Assembly: GCF_003149025.1 (NCBI RefSeq)
Contig: NZ_QGDV01000018.1
Coordinates: 1-62,701, forward strand
Length of the DNA stretch: 62,701 nt
Direction of reading: 5' to 3'
DNA from: Rathayibacter iranicus NCPPB 2253 = VKM Ac-1602
Lineage (GTDB): Bacteria; Actinomycetota; Actinomycetes; Actinomycetales; Microbacteriaceae
The position numbers and the translations under genes are program-made. The notes below the pieces were generated by a model. The model did no database searches. It was not told where the DNA came from and worked only from the letters and a program-made list of their open reading frames with translations. This document shows, piece by piece, positions 24,782 to 34,470 of the stretch. Position 1 is the stretch's first letter. Every line of letters starts with the position of its first letter.

Positions 24782-25909
24782 TCAGAGTCCGACGTCGCCG
24801 GCCTTGAGGAAGCCGGAGTCGACGAGGACGGACTGCACGTCGTCCTTCGTGACGACCTGCGGCTCGAGCAGGTACGAGGGGACGACCTTGCTGCCGTTGT
24901 TGTAGCTCTCGGTGTCATTCACCTCGGGCTTGTCGCCCGCGACGATCGACTGCACCATCTGGAACACACGGTCCCCCAGGGTGCGGGTGTCCTTCCAGAC
25001 GGTCATCGACTGCTCGTCGGCGAGGATCGCCTTCACGTTGGCCTTGTCAGCGTCCTGCCCGGTGATGATCGGGTAGTCGGTGCCAGGGGCGTAGCCAGCC
25101 GACTTCAGCGAGGCCTCGATGCCGATGGCCAGGCTGTCGTTGGGGGAGAGTACGACGTCGACCTTCTGGCCGCCGGTGTAGAAGGAGGAGAGACGGTTGT
25201 CCATCTCGGACTGCGCCTTGTCGGAGGCCCAGCCCTGGATACCGATCGAGGCCCAGTCGTCATCGGATGCGGGCGACTTGCCGGAGGGAACGGTCAGCTT
25301 GCCGCTCTCGATGTAGGGCTGCAGAACATCCCAGGCGCCGGAGAAGAAGAACTTGGCGTTGTTGTCGTCGGGGCTGCCGGCGAAAGGCTCGAGGGTGAAG
25401 GGGCCCGCGGCGTTCTTGAGGTCGAGGGTCGACTCGATGTACTGGCCCTGGAGCTGGCCGACCTTGTAGTTGTCGAACGTCGCGTAGTAGTCGACGTCCT
25501 TGGTGCCGTTGATGAGGCGGTCGTAGGCGATGACGGTCGCATTCTGCTTCTTTGCCTCGGCCAGGACGGGCGCGAGGGCCTCGCCGTCGATAGCGGCGAC
25601 GACCAGGATCTTGGAGCCGCCGGCGATCTGGTTTTGGATCTGCGAGATCTGCTGGTCGGTCTTGTTGTCGGCGTACTGGAGGTCGACGGTGCAGCCGTCG
25701 CCCTTGAGCTTGGTCTGGAGGCCTTCGCCGTCGTTGATCCAGCGCTCGAGGCTGCGGGTCGGCATCGAGATGCCGACGGTGCATTCGCCTTCTGCGCTGG
25801 CGCCTGCTGCGGCGCCGCCGGAGTTGGCGGGGCTCGCTGAACAGGCGGCGAGGCCGAGGGAGATGATGCCGGCGGCGGCCAGCGTAGTGATGCCGCGGGA
25901 GAACTTCAT
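24782..25909 (-). CDS. chvE: Sugar ABC transporter substrate-binding lipoprotein (ChvE type)
   Basis: A 375-residue periplasmic-binding-type lipoprotein. The signal ends in the lipobox L-A-A-C (residues about 19-22), followed by a Ser/Ala/Gly linker and a type I binding-protein fold (VGISMPTRSLERWINDG, AAIDGEALAPVLAEAK, SPNDSLAIGIEASLK, ITGQDADKANV). ChvE-type proteins bind several aldoses. The ATG at 25909 with GAGAGG about 10 nt upstream is preferred to an ATG three codons earlier, which is too close to that site. Confidence 0.92.
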   Translation of the reverse strand: MKFSRGITTLAAAGIISLGLAACSASPANSGGAAAGASAEGECTVGISMPTRSLERWINDGEGLQTKLKGDGCTVDLQYADNKTDQQISQIQNQIAGGSKILVVAAIDGEALAPVLAEAKKQNATVIAYDRLINGTKDVDYYATFDNYKVGQLQGQYIESTLDLKNAAGPFTLEPFAGSPDDNNAKFFFSGAWDVLQPYIESGKLTVPSGKSPASDDDWASIGIQGWASDKAQSEMDNRLSSFYTGGQKVDVVLSPNDSLAIGIEASLKSAGYAPGTDYPIITGQDADKANVKAILADEQSMTVWKDTRTLGDRVFQMVQSIVAGDKPEVNDTESYNNGSKVVPSYLLEPQVVTKDDVQSVLVDSGFLKAGDVGL

Positions 25910-26314
25910 GGAGTGCATTCCTCTCTGAAAGCAGTGTCCGAGGGAGCGGACGGCGCGAGGGCATGCACAGGTGGAGCACGCCATCGTGTCGTCGCCCGGG
26001 GAGGGCGGGAGAGCCCCGAGGGGCTTTGTCCACGGAGAGAACATATTCCTTCGATCCGCGGGTGTAAAGCGCGACGGGACGATATGTCCAGGCGATGCGG
26101 AACTGTGACCTTCAGCCGTCGATCCGCGCCGTTGCTGTGGGAGAACGCTCTCAGAAGGCGTCGGCGACACCGCGTCGTGAGGGAACCGTGAGGACGAGGG
26201 GCGGGGCCGTAGGAGAAGCGTGAGGACGGCTGTGCGGCGCCCGGGCCGGGTGTTGCATCAGGACTCGTGCCGCTTCTCGGCAGGTGCCCGGGCCTCGGGT
26301 GCCGTCTTCTCCGG
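25910..26314. other. Divergent control region of the sugar and Kdp operons
   Basis: No gene is visible in these 405 nt. The chvE promoter (minus) and the kdp promoter (plus) must lie here. The only small symmetry I see is GGAC-N5-GTCC at 26077-26089, a possible operator half-pair. No riboswitch is recognised. Confidence 0.4.
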
Positions 26315-26452
26315 ATGGAGTTTCCCGTGCTCGACCTCGCCTACCTCCTCGGCGTGCTCGCCCTCTTCTCGCTCATCGCTCTCGCTGCGAAGGGGATCGA
26401 GAAGCTGGGCGGACCGCCAACTCCTGCCCGCGACGCGAGGGGTGACCGGTGA
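26315..26452 (+). CDS. Small membrane protein preceding kdpF
   Basis: A 45-residue protein: [12 protein letters not shown], one hydrophobic helix ([19 protein letters not shown]), then a short polar tail. It starts at ATG 26315 without a strong ribosome binding site and its stop overlaps the kdpF GTG (GTGA). Its place and coupling suggest an accessory subunit or leader peptide of the Kdp complex; this is inference. Confidence 0.6.
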   Translation: MEFPVLDLAYLLGVLALFSLIALAAKGIEKLGGPPTPARDARGDR

Positions 26453-26538
26453 TCGTCTTCGATGCCCTCGCGGCCGTGTTGGCGCTCGCCGCCGTCGTCT
26501 ACCTCGTCGTCGCGCTGATCCGACCGGAGCGCTTCTGA
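26449..26538 (+). CDS. kdpF: K+-transporting ATPase subunit KdpF
   Basis: A 29-residue single-helix peptide ([20 protein letters not shown] and a closing ALIRPERF). The ending RPERF is typical of KdpF, which stabilises the KdpABC complex. It begins at a GTG overlapping the previous stop and its TGA overlaps the kdpA ATG by one base (TGATG). It is too short for routine gene calling. Confidence 0.88.
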   Translation: MIVFDALAAVLALAAVVYLVVALIRPERF

Positions 26539-28208
26539 TGGATCCGCTCCTCGCTGTCCTCCAGGTCGCGACCGTCGGCCTGGCCGTTGCGCTCCTGCAC
26601 CGCCCGCTGGGCGAGCACATGTTCCGCGTCTACACCTCGACGCGCGACCTCGCGCTTGAGCGCGGCCTTTACCGCCTGATCGGGGTCGACCCGGCGGGCG
26701 AGCAGAGTTGGCGCGCCTACTTCCGCGCCGTGCTTGCCTTCTCGCTTGTCGGCGTCCTTTTTCTCTATGGGATGCAGCGGCTTCAGGCCGTTCTCCCCGG
26801 CTCGCTCGGGCTCCCCGCGGTGCCGGAGGGGCTGGCCTTTAACACGGCCGTCTCGTTCGTCACCAACACGAACTGGCAGTCGTACTCGCCCGAGGCGACC
26901 CTCGGCTTCGCCGTGCAGGTGGGAGGGCTCGCGGTGCAGAACTTCGTCTCGGCGGCTGTGGGACTCGCGGTCGCAGTGGCGCTGATTCGTGGATTCGCAC
27001 GCCGCTCCTCCGGCACGCTCGGCAACTTCTGGGTCGACCTCGTGCGCGGCACGCTGCGCGTGCTGCTGCCGATCTCGCTTCTCGCCGCCGTCGTGCTCGT
27101 CGCGGGCGGAGTGATCCAGAACCTCAGCGACCCGCTGAGCGTGACGACGCTCACCGGCGGCGAGCAGAGCATTCCGGGCGGGATGGTCGCCTCGCAGGAG
27201 GCGATCAAGCTGCTCGGCACCAACGGCGGCGGGTATTTCAACGCCAACTCCGCGCATCCGTTCGAGAACCCCTCGGCCTGGGTGTCGCTGCTGCAGATTG
27301 TGCTGATCCTGGCGATCCCGTTCTCGCTGCCGCGCACTTTCGGCCGGATGGTCGGCGACGTGCGCCAGGGGCGCGCGATCCTCGCGGCGATGGCGACGAT
27401 CTTCGTCGTGTCGCTCGCGGCCCTCACCGCCCTGGAGGCAGCGGGCGGCGGATCCGCGGCGCAGGCGGCGGGTGCCGCGATGGAGGGGAAGGAGACGCGG
27501 TTCGGCATCGCCGGTTCGGCTCTTTATGCGACCGCATCGACGCTCACCTCGACCGGCGCCGTCAACGCGATGCACGACTCCTTTACCGCGCTCGGTGGCA
27601 TGCTGCCGATGCTCAACATGATGCTCGGTGAGGTCGCTCCCGGCGGGGTCGGCTCTGGCCTGTACGGGATGCTCGTGCTCGCGGTGCTGGCGGTGTTCGT
27701 CGGCGGGCTGCTCGTGGGGCGCACGCCCGAGTACCTGGGCAAGAAGCTCGGCCCGCGCGAGATCAAGCTCGCGAGCCTGTACATCCTGGTGACGCCGACG
27801 CTCGTGCTCGCGGGCACGGCGCTGAGCTTCGCGATCCCCGCGGTGCGCGCGGACGTGGAGAGCACGTCGATCCTGAACCCCGGGCTGCACGGGCTCTCGG
27901 AGGTGCTCTACGCCTTCACCTCGGCGGCGAACAACAACGGCTCGGCGTTCGCGGGGCTGACGGCGAACACGCCGTGGCTGAACACGGCGCTGGGCGTTGC
28001 GATGCTGCTCGGCCGGTTCCTGCCGATCGTGCTGGTGCTCGCGCTGGCCGGCTCGCTCGCGGCGCAGTCGCCGGTGCCCTCCAGCGCCGGGACCCTGCCC
28101 ACCCACCGGCCGCAGTTCGTCGGCCTCCTCGTGGGAGTGACGGTCGTCGTGACCGCGCTCACCTACTTCCCCGTACTCGCGCTGGGGCCCCTGGCGGAAG
28201 GACTGTGA
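26538..28208 (+). CDS. kdpA: K+-transporting ATPase subunit KdpA
   Basis: A 556-residue membrane protein of the SKT superfamily with about ten helices. Selectivity-filter loops include [36 protein letters not shown] and [11 protein letters not shown]. It selects and conducts K+ in the high-affinity Kdp pump. Its ATG is coupled to the kdpF stop. Confidence 0.96.
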   Translation: MDPLLAVLQVATVGLAVALLHRPLGEHMFRVYTSTRDLALERGLYRLIGVDPAGEQSWRAYFRAVLAFSLVGVLFLYGMQRLQAVLPGSLGLPAVPEGLAFNTAVSFVTNTNWQSYSPEATLGFAVQVGGLAVQNFVSAAVGLAVAVALIRGFARRSSGTLGNFWVDLVRGTLRVLLPISLLAAVVLVAGGVIQNLSDPLSVTTLTGGEQSIPGGMVASQEAIKLLGTNGGGYFNANSAHPFENPSAWVSLLQIVLILAIPFSLPRTFGRMVGDVRQGRAILAAMATIFVVSLAALTALEAAGGGSAAQAAGAAMEGKETRFGIAGSALYATASTLTSTGAVNAMHDSFTALGGMLPMLNMMLGEVAPGGVGSGLYGMLVLAVLAVFVGGLLVGRTPEYLGKKLGPREIKLASLYILVTPTLVLAGTALSFAIPAVRADVESTSILNPGLHGLSEVLYAFTSAANNNGSAFAGLTANTPWLNTALGVAMLLGRFLPIVLVLALAGSLAAQSPVPSSAGTLPTHRPQFVGLLVGVTVVVTALTYFPVLALGPLAEGL

Positions 28209-28213
28209 CTGTG

Positions 28214-30385
28214 ATGACCACTGCACTCAGTGAGGCGCCGGCGGAACCCGCCCGGCCCACCCGAGCGGCACTCGGACCGCGCCAGCTTGTCGCCGCGCTC
28301 CCCGGAGCGCTACGGAAGCTCGATCCGCGCCTGATGTGGCGCAACCCCGTGATGTTCCTCGTTGAGGTCGGCGCCGCGCTGACCACGCTGCTGGCGATCG
28401 CCGAGCCGTTCCTCGGCGGGCCGGAGCGCTCCGGCGGATCGACGGTGCCCGTCACCTTCACGGTCGGCATCGCGATCTGGCTCTGGCTGACCATGGTGTT
28501 CGCGAATCTCGCGGAGGCGGTGGCCGAGGGGCGCGGCAAGGCACAGGCCGAGAGTCTGCGCGCGACGCGCACCAGCACTCCGGCGCGGCGCGTCGCCGAC
28601 TACGACTCCGCGGATCCGTCGGCCCTCTCGGCGCAGCTGGTCGAGGTCTCCTCGGCAGAGTTGCAGCTGGGCGACGTGGTCGTGGTGGAGGCGGGCGACC
28701 TCGTGCCCGGGGATGGCGACATCGTCTGGGGCATCGCCTCCATTGACGAGTCGGCGATCACCGGCGAGTCCGCGCCGGTGGTTCGCGAGAGCGGAGGCGA
28801 CCGCAGCGCGGTCACGGGCGGCACCCGGGTGCTCTCGGACCGGATCGTCGTGCGAATCACTTCGCGACCCGGCGAGACCTTCGTGGATCGGATGATCGGA
28901 CTGGTGGAGGGCGCGTCGCGGCAGAAGACGCCCAACGAAATTGCGCTGGACATCCTCCTCGCGAGCCTGTCGATCGTGTTCGTGGTGGTCGTGCTGACGC
29001 TGAACCCGATCGCGTCCTTCGCCGGCGCGTCGGTGAGCGTGCCGGTGCTGGTGGCGCTGCTGGTGTGCCTCATCCCGACCACCATCGGCGCCCTGCTCTC
29101 GGCGATCGGCATCGCGGGGATGGACCGGCTGGTGCAGCGCAACGTGCTCGCGATGTCCGGGCGGGCGGTGGAGGCGGCGGGCGACGTGACGACGCTCCTG
29201 CTCGATAAGACGGGGACGATCACCTACGGCAACCGGCGCGCGGTGGCGTTTCTGCCGCTGGATGGTGTGGCTGACGCCGACCTCGTGGACGCGGCCGCTG
29301 CCTCCTCGCTCAGCGATCCGACGCCCGAGGGGAAGTCGATCGTGGACCTCGCGGGCGACGTGGGTCGTCCTGCCGTCGTGGCTGCCCAGGGTGTTGAGGG
29401 AGCTCAAGGTGTTGAGGGAGCTCAGGCCGTCGTGGTGCCCTTTACCGCGCAGACCCGGATGAGCGGGCTCGACCTTCCGGACGGTTCGTCCCTCCGCAAG
29501 GGCGCCGGCTCGGCCGTGCGTGCCTGGGTGGAGGAGGAGGGGCCGCTGCTATCCGCGGTGGCTGCCCGGCTCACCGTGCTGGTCGACGGCGTCTCCCAGA
29601 GCGGTGGGACGCCCCTCGTGGTCGCGGTGAAGGACAGCGGCGGCGCGCGCCTCCTGGGTGTGGTGCACCTGAAGGACGTGGTGAAGGACGGGCTCGCGGA
29701 GCGCTTCTCGGAGCTGCGGGCGATGGGCATCCGCACCGTGATGATCACGGGTGACAACCCGCTGACGGCCCGCGCGATCGCGGCGGAGGCGGGAGTGGAC
29801 GACTACCTCGCGGAGGCGACGCCGGAGGACAAGCTCGCGCTGATCCGGCGTGAGCAGGAGGGTGGCGCGCTGGTCGCGATGACCGGCGACGGGACGAACG
29901 ACGCGCCTGCCCTCGCGCAGGCCGACGTGGGCGTGGCAATGAATACGGGCACGTCGGCGGCAAAGGAGGCCGGAAACATGGTCGATCTCGACTCCGACCC
30001 GACCAAGCTCATCGACATCGTCCGGATTGGGAAGCAATTGCTAATCACTCGCGGGGCGCTCACCACGTTCTCGATCGCGAATGACGTGGCGAAGTACTTC
30101 GCGATCATTCCGGCGATGTTCGCGGGGGTCTTCCCGGGGCTCGCGGTGCTGAACGTGATGCAGCTGCACTCGCCGGCCTCGGCGATCCTCTCGGCGATCG
30201 TGTTCAACGCGCTGGTGATCGTCGTGCTGATCCCGCTCGCCCTGCGTGGAGTCGCTTATCGCCCGGTTGCCGCGTCGCGCATCCTCAGCCGCAACCTGCT
30301 GGTCTACGGCCTCGGCGGCGTGATCGCCCCCTTCCTCGGCATCAAGCTCGTCGACCTCGTCGTCGCCACCCTCCCCGGGTTCTAA
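28214..30385 (+). CDS. kdpB: K+-transporting ATPase catalytic subunit KdpB
   Basis: About 723 residues; P-type ATPase. The phosphorylation motif D-K-T-G-T ([13 protein letters not shown]), the actuator loop TGES and the hinge [12 protein letters not shown] are present. An in-frame tandem 18-bp duplication (29390-29425) repeats QGVEGA inside the nucleotide-binding domain. Starts at GTG 28205 (overlapping kdpA), GTG 28211 or ATG 28214 are all in frame; GGAAGGA at 28194 fits the later ones. It energises K+ uptake with ATP. Confidence 0.96.
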   Translation: MTTALSEAPAEPARPTRAALGPRQLVAALPGALRKLDPRLMWRNPVMFLVEVGAALTTLLAIAEPFLGGPERSGGSTVPVTFTVGIAIWLWLTMVFANLAEAVAEGRGKAQAESLRATRTSTPARRVADYDSADPSALSAQLVEVSSAELQLGDVVVVEAGDLVPGDGDIVWGIASIDESAITGESAPVVRESGGDRSAVTGGTRVLSDRIVVRITSRPGETFVDRMIGLVEGASRQKTPNEIALDILLASLSIVFVVVVLTLNPIASFAGASVSVPVLVALLVCLIPTTIGALLSAIGIAGMDRLVQRNVLAMSGRAVEAAGDVTTLLLDKTGTITYGNRRAVAFLPLDGVADADLVDAAAASSLSDPTPEGKSIVDLAGDVGRPAVVAAQGVEGAQGVEGAQAVVVPFTAQTRMSGLDLPDGSSLRKGAGSAVRAWVEEEGPLLSAVAARLTVLVDGVSQSGGTPLVVAVKDSGGARLLGVVHLKDVVKDGLAERFSELRAMGIRTVMITGDNPLTARAIAAEAGVDDYLAEATPEDKLALIRREQEGGALVAMTGDGTNDAPALAQADVGVAMNTGTSAAKEAGNMVDLDSDPTKLIDIVRIGKQLLITRGALTTFSIANDVAKYFAIIPAMFAGVFPGLAVLNVMQLHSPASAILSAIVFNALVIVVLIPLALRGVAYRPVAASRILSRNLLVYGLGGVIAPFLGIKLVDLVVATLPGF
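29390..29425 (+). repeat. Tandem 18-bp duplication within kdpB
   Basis: Two copies of GGTGTTGAGGGAGCTCA plus one base (A, then G) lie head to tail. They encode QGVEGA twice and keep the frame. Near identity at the DNA level suggests a recent replication slippage event. Confidence 0.85.
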
Positions 30386-30412
30386 TCCGTCCCCTCGTCC
30401 CCCGTCCCTCTA

Positions 30413-30487
30413 CCCCTCCCGCGAAATGCCTCTTCGGTACGCCTCGCTCAGCGTGTTGCGTACTCACGTGGCATCTCGCGGGAGGGG
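30413..30487 (+). repeat. Long inverted repeat in the kdpB-kdpC gap
   Basis: Eighteen-nt arms 30413-30430 and 30470-30487 (CCCCTCCCGCGA... and its complement) pair with one mismatch. Inside, GTACGC (30437-30442) pairs with GCGTAC (30458-30463). In the mRNA this would form a tall two-part hairpin between kdpB and kdpC. Confidence 0.75.
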
Positions 30488-30527
30488 GCAGGGAGAGGGG
30501 GCACCTAGTGAGAAGAGAGTTGTGAGT

Positions 30528-31112
30528 ATGTTGAGGTTTCGTCCGTATGGGGTTGCTGTGCGTGTGATGGTCGTGTTGACCGCGGTGCTGGGGGTGGCGT
30601 ATCCGGCCGCCGTCTTCGGAGTGGGGCAGCTCGTTTTTCCGGCGCAGGCGGGCGGGTCGCTCCTCCGTCAGGGTGGTGAGATCGTGGGCTCGTCGCTGAT
30701 CGGCCAGTCGTTTACGGATGCCGACGGCGCTCCGTTGCCGCAGTGGTTCCAGTCGCGCCCCTCCGCAGCGGGATACGACGCGGGAGCCTCGACCGGCAGC
30801 AATCTCGGGCCCGAAAATGCCGATCTCGTCACGTCGATCCAGGAGCGGCGCACGGCCATCGCCACCTTCGAGGGCGTCGATCCGTCGGAGGTGCCGGCTG
30901 ACGCGCTGACCGCCTCCGGGTCGGGGCTCGATCCCGACATCAGCCCGGCATACGCGCTGCTGCAAGTGCCCCGTGTCGCCGCGGCCCGTGGACTCGACGA
31001 GGACGCGGTTCGCGCGCTGGTCGAGGCGCAGACCAAGGGGCGGGTGCTCGGCTACCTCGGCGAGCCGAGCGTCGGCGTGCTCGAGCTGAACGTGGCGCTG
31101 GTGCGGCGGTGA
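30528..31112 (+). CDS. kdpC: K+-transporting ATPase subunit KdpC
   Basis: A 194-residue protein with one N-terminal membrane helix (VMVVLTAVLGVAYPAAVFGVG) and an external domain with the family motifs GSSLIGQSF, WFQSRPSA, SNLGPEN and the closing SGLDPDISPAYA. KdpC helps ATP binding and stabilises the complex. It is separated from kdpB by 142 nt, unusual for this operon, where genes normally touch. ATG 30528 is preceded by AGAGAG. Confidence 0.94.
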   Translation: MLRFRPYGVAVRVMVVLTAVLGVAYPAAVFGVGQLVFPAQAGGSLLRQGGEIVGSSLIGQSFTDADGAPLPQWFQSRPSAAGYDAGASTGSNLGPENADLVTSIQERRTAIATFEGVDPSEVPADALTASGSGLDPDISPAYALLQVPRVAAARGLDEDAVRALVEAQTKGRVLGYLGEPSVGVLELNVALVRR

Positions 31113-31130
31113 CCCGTCCATCGACGCATC

Positions 31131-31201
31131 CGGCTCGTAGACTCGCGTTCTGCTCGTCAGAAACGTCGGATTCAGCGAGCCGGCGCCGAGTCTGCGAGCC
31201 G
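31131..31201 (+). repeat. Inverted repeat between kdpC and kdpD
   Basis: CGGCTCGTAGACTC (31131-31144) pairs with GAGTCTGCGAGCCG (31188-31201) with one mismatch and a 43-nt interior. The left arm contains TAGACT, a possible -10 for kdpD. It may terminate kdpFABC transcripts or bind a regulator. Confidence 0.55.
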
Positions 31202-31218
31202 AAGGTGAGGGGCGGGGC

Positions 31219-33768
31219 ATGAGCACAGGCCGTCTGCGCGTGCTCCTTGGAGCCGCGCCCGGAGTGGGAAAGACGTACACGATGCTCGAGGAGGGTCGCC
31301 GGCTCTCCGCCGAGGGCCGCGACGTCGTGGTGGCAGTGGTCGAGACGCACGGCCGCTCCGCCACCGCTGCGATGGTCGAGGGCCTCGAGGTCGTGCCGCG
31401 CCGCGCCGTCGAGCATCGTGGCGTGCAGCTGGATGAGATGGACCTCGACGCGGTCCTCGCCCGCCGTCCCGACGTGGCCCTGGTCGACGAGCTCGCGCAC
31501 ACCAACGCCCCCGGCTCGCGGCACGACAAGCGCTGGGAGGATGTGCGGAGCCTCCTCGACGCCGGCATCACGGTCTTCTCTACCGTCAACATCCAGCACA
31601 TCGACTCGCTGAACGATGTCGTGTATGCGATCACCGGAGCGCCGCAGCGCGAGACGATCCCGGACGCGGTCCTGCGCGCCGCCGATCAGATCGAGGTGGT
31701 CGATCTTGCCCCCCAGGCGCTGCGCGACCGCCTCGCCGCCGGCCGGGTCTATCCGTCAGAGCGGATCGACGCGGCGCTCTCCAACTACTTCCGCCTCGGC
31801 AATCTCACCGCCCTCCGCGAGCTCGCCCTGCTCTGGCTCGCCGACGAGGTCGACAGCGCCCTGCGCGACTACCGCGTCGAGCACGGCATCGACAGCACCT
31901 GGGAGGCGCGCGAGCGTGTGGTCGTCACCCTCACCGGCGGACCTGAGGGTGAGACCCTGCTTCGGCGCGGTGCGCGGATCGCGGCGCGCGCCTCCGTGGG
32001 CGACCTGCTCGCCGTGCACGTCGTGACGCCAGACGGCCTGCGCGCCCCGCGGCCGCACGTGCTGGAGGCGCAGCGTGCCCTGGTCGAGAAGCTCGGTGGC
32101 AGTTATCACCAGGTGGTCGGTGAGGACGTGCCGCGCACGCTGGTCGAGTTCGCCCGCTCGGTGAACGCGACGCAGCTCGTGATCGGAGTGAGCCGCCGCA
32201 GCCGACTTGCATCGGCGCTGACCCCAGGAACCGCGGCGACGGTGATCCGCGAGTCGGGAAACATCGACGTGCATATTGTCAGCCACTCGGCCGCCGGGCG
32301 CACGGCCGTGCTGCCGAGGCTCGACGGGGCGCTGACGTGGCGGCGGCGCATCCTGGGCATGGCGCTCGCGCTGATCGGCGGCCCGCTGGTGACCTGGCTG
32401 CTCTCGAGCCTGCGCAGCGACGAGTCGATCACCAGCGACGTGCTCTCCTACCAGCTGCTCGTCGTGCTGGTCGCGCTGGTCGGCGGCATCTGGCCGGCGC
32501 TGTTCGCGGCGGTGCTCTCGGGACTGACGCTCGACTTCTTTTTCGTCGATCCGCTCTACACGATCACGGTCGACGAGCCCCTGCACGCTCTGGCGCTCGT
32601 GCTCTACGTGCTGAACGCGGCGTTGGTGAGCGCGGTGGTGGATCGAGCGGCGCGTCGGGCACGCGCGGCGAAGCGCTCCGGGGCGGAGTCGGAGCTGCTC
32701 GCGACGATCGCGGGCGGCGTGATTCGCGGACAGGGAGCGCTCCAGGCGATCCTCGAGCGCTCGCGGGAGGCGTTCGGGCTGATTGGGGTGCGGCTGCTGC
32801 GTGACGGCGAGGTCGTCGCCTCCGACGGTGAACCCCGGCCTGACGGTGACCCCGCGCGAATCGCCGTGGGTGAGGGTGCCGTGCTGGAGTTGCACGGCCG
32901 CGAGCTGGAGGGGAGTGAGCGGCGGCTGTTGCAGGTGATTGCGGCGCAGCTCGCCTCCGTACTCGAAAACGCGGCGCTCAGCGAGACGGCCAGTTCGCTT
33001 GCTCCGCTCGCCGAGACCGACCGGGTGCGCAGTGCCCTGCTCTCGGCGGTCAGCCACGACTTGCGGCGTCCGCTCGCCGCCGCGACCGCCGCGGTGAGCG
33101 GACTGCGCGCGCCCGACGTGGTGTGGAGCGAACGCGACCGGGAGGAGCTGCTGGCGACCGCGGACGAAAGCCTGACCGTGCTCGCCGCGCTCGTCACCGA
33201 CCTGCTCGATGTGACGCGACTGGAGGCGGGGGCGCTCGCCGTGGCCCTCGCTCCGCTCGACGCCGCCGACGTGGTCCTACCCGCCCTCGACGAGCTCGGG
33301 CTCGGACCCGGAGAGGTCGACCTCGACCTGGATCCGGAGGGCCCGGCGCTGCTCGCGGACACCGTGCTGCTGCAGCGGGTCATCGTCAATCTGCTCGCCA
33401 ACGCCGTCCGTTTCGCGCCGGAGGGGACGCGGGTGCGGGTCGCAGCCAGCACTTTCGGTGGCACCGCGCAGCTCCGGATTGTCGATCACGGCCCAGGGGT
33501 ACCGGCCGAGCGGCGGGCCGAGATTTTCGTGCCGTTCCAGCGGCTCGGCGACGACGACAACCTCACCGGGCTGGGGCTGGGGCTCGCGCTCTCGAAGGGC
33601 TTCACGGAGGGGATGGGCGGCACGCTCGAGACGGAGGACACTCCGGGGGGCGGGCTGACGATGGTGGTGACGCTGCCGCTCGCGCCGCAGAAAGCTGGTT
33701 CCGGTGCTGCTGCGCACGAGGATGGCGCGGGCGTCGCTCCGCACGAAGACTCCGAAGGAGCCGCATGA
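31219..33768 (+). CDS. kdpD: Sensor histidine kinase KdpD
   Basis: An 849-residue membrane sensor. Residues 1-210 are the KdpD domain with Walker A GAAPGVGKT (residues 11-19). A USP-like domain follows (about 230-360), then four membrane helices (about 375-480), a GAF-like region, and the HisKA/HATPase kinase with phospho-acceptor His613 (SAVSHDLRRPL) and N and G boxes (LLANAVRFAP, GLGLGLALSKG). It senses K+ limitation or turgor and phosphorylates KdpE. A GGGGCGGGG run lies before the ATG. Confidence 0.95.
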   Translation: MSTGRLRVLLGAAPGVGKTYTMLEEGRRLSAEGRDVVVAVVETHGRSATAAMVEGLEVVPRRAVEHRGVQLDEMDLDAVLARRPDVALVDELAHTNAPGSRHDKRWEDVRSLLDAGITVFSTVNIQHIDSLNDVVYAITGAPQRETIPDAVLRAADQIEVVDLAPQALRDRLAAGRVYPSERIDAALSNYFRLGNLTALRELALLWLADEVDSALRDYRVEHGIDSTWEARERVVVTLTGGPEGETLLRRGARIAARASVGDLLAVHVVTPDGLRAPRPHVLEAQRALVEKLGGSYHQVVGEDVPRTLVEFARSVNATQLVIGVSRRSRLASALTPGTAATVIRESGNIDVHIVSHSAAGRTAVLPRLDGALTWRRRILGMALALIGGPLVTWLLSSLRSDESITSDVLSYQLLVVLVALVGGIWPALFAAVLSGLTLDFFFVDPLYTITVDEPLHALALVLYVLNAALVSAVVDRAARRARAAKRSGAESELLATIAGGVIRGQGALQAILERSREAFGLIGVRLLRDGEVVASDGEPRPDGDPARIAVGEGAVLELHGRELEGSERRLLQVIAAQLASVLENAALSETASSLAPLAETDRVRSALLSAVSHDLRRPLAAATAAVSGLRAPDVVWSERDREELLATADESLTVLAALVTDLLDVTRLEAGALAVALAPLDAADVVLPALDELGLGPGEVDLDLDPEGPALLADTVLLQRVIVNLLANAVRFAPEGTRVRVAASTFGGTAQLRIVDHGPGVPAERRAEIFVPFQRLGDDDNLTGLGLGLALSKGFTEGMGGTLETEDTPGGGLTMVVTLPLAPQKAGSGAAAHEDGAGVAPHEDSEGAA

Positions 33769-34442
33769 AGATCTTGATCGCCGACGACGACCCGCAGATC
33801 CTGCGCGCCCTGCGCATCACGCTCACGGCCCGCGGCTACGACGTGGTGACGGCGGGCGACGGAACGGAGGCGATCAACCGCGCGGTGGACGAGCATCCGG
33901 ACCTCTACATGATCGATCTCGGCATGCCGCGGCTCGACGGGGTCGAGGTGATCCACGGGCTGCGCGGCTGGACGAGCGTGCCGATTCTCGTGGTCTCGGG
34001 ACGCACGGGAGCCGCCGACAAGGTGGGGGCGCTCGATGCGGGGGCGGATGACTATGTCACGAAGCCGTTCTCGATGGATGAGGTGCTGGCGCGCATCCGG
34101 GCCCTGTCGCGGCGGGTGCAGCCGGCCGACGGCGAGCCGCTGGTCGTCATCGGCGACGTGACGGTCGACCTCGTGGCGAAGAGCGCGACGCGCGACGGCA
34201 CCTCGGTGCGACTCACGCCGACAGAGTGGCAGGTGCTCGAGATCCTGATCCGCAATGCGGGCAAGCTGGTCACCCGCCGCTCCCTGCTGGCCGAAATCTG
34301 GGGCCCCGCGCATGTGACCGACACGGGGTACCTCCGCCTGTACATCGCGCAGCTGCGCAAGAAGCTCGAGCCGGACCCCGCGCGGCCGCGCTTTCTGCTC
34401 ACGGAGGCCGGGATGGGCTACCGGTTCGTGCCGGGGGAGTGA
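33765..34442 (+). CDS. kdpE: Response regulator KdpE
   Basis: A 225-residue OmpR-family regulator. The receiver domain carries the acidic pocket (ADDDP) and phospho-acceptor Asp51 (MIDLGMP) with Lys in VTKPF. The C-terminal winged helix (TPTEWQVLEILIRNAGKLVTR, residues about 145-165, then YIAQLRKKLE) binds DNA upstream of kdpFABC. It overlaps kdpD by 4 nt. Confidence 0.95.
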   Translation: MKILIADDDPQILRALRITLTARGYDVVTAGDGTEAINRAVDEHPDLYMIDLGMPRLDGVEVIHGLRGWTSVPILVVSGRTGAADKVGALDAGADDYVTKPFSMDEVLARIRALSRRVQPADGEPLVVIGDVTVDLVAKSATRDGTSVRLTPTEWQVLEILIRNAGKLVTRRSLLAEIWGPAHVTDTGYLRLYIAQLRKKLEPDPARPRFLLTEAGMGYRFVPGE

Positions 34443-34470
34443 GGCGGCCGGGCGTTCGGGGACACCCTGG

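Noticed and set aside
25910-26314. Riboswitch controlling kdp (for example cyclic di-AMP type)
   Set aside because: I could not match any conserved riboswitch core or pairing pattern in the leader.
26499-28226. Long minus-strand frame antisense to kdpA (575 codons)
   Set aside because: Arg/His/Gln-rich composition typical of antisense high-GC DNA; the plus strand encodes an unmistakable KdpA.
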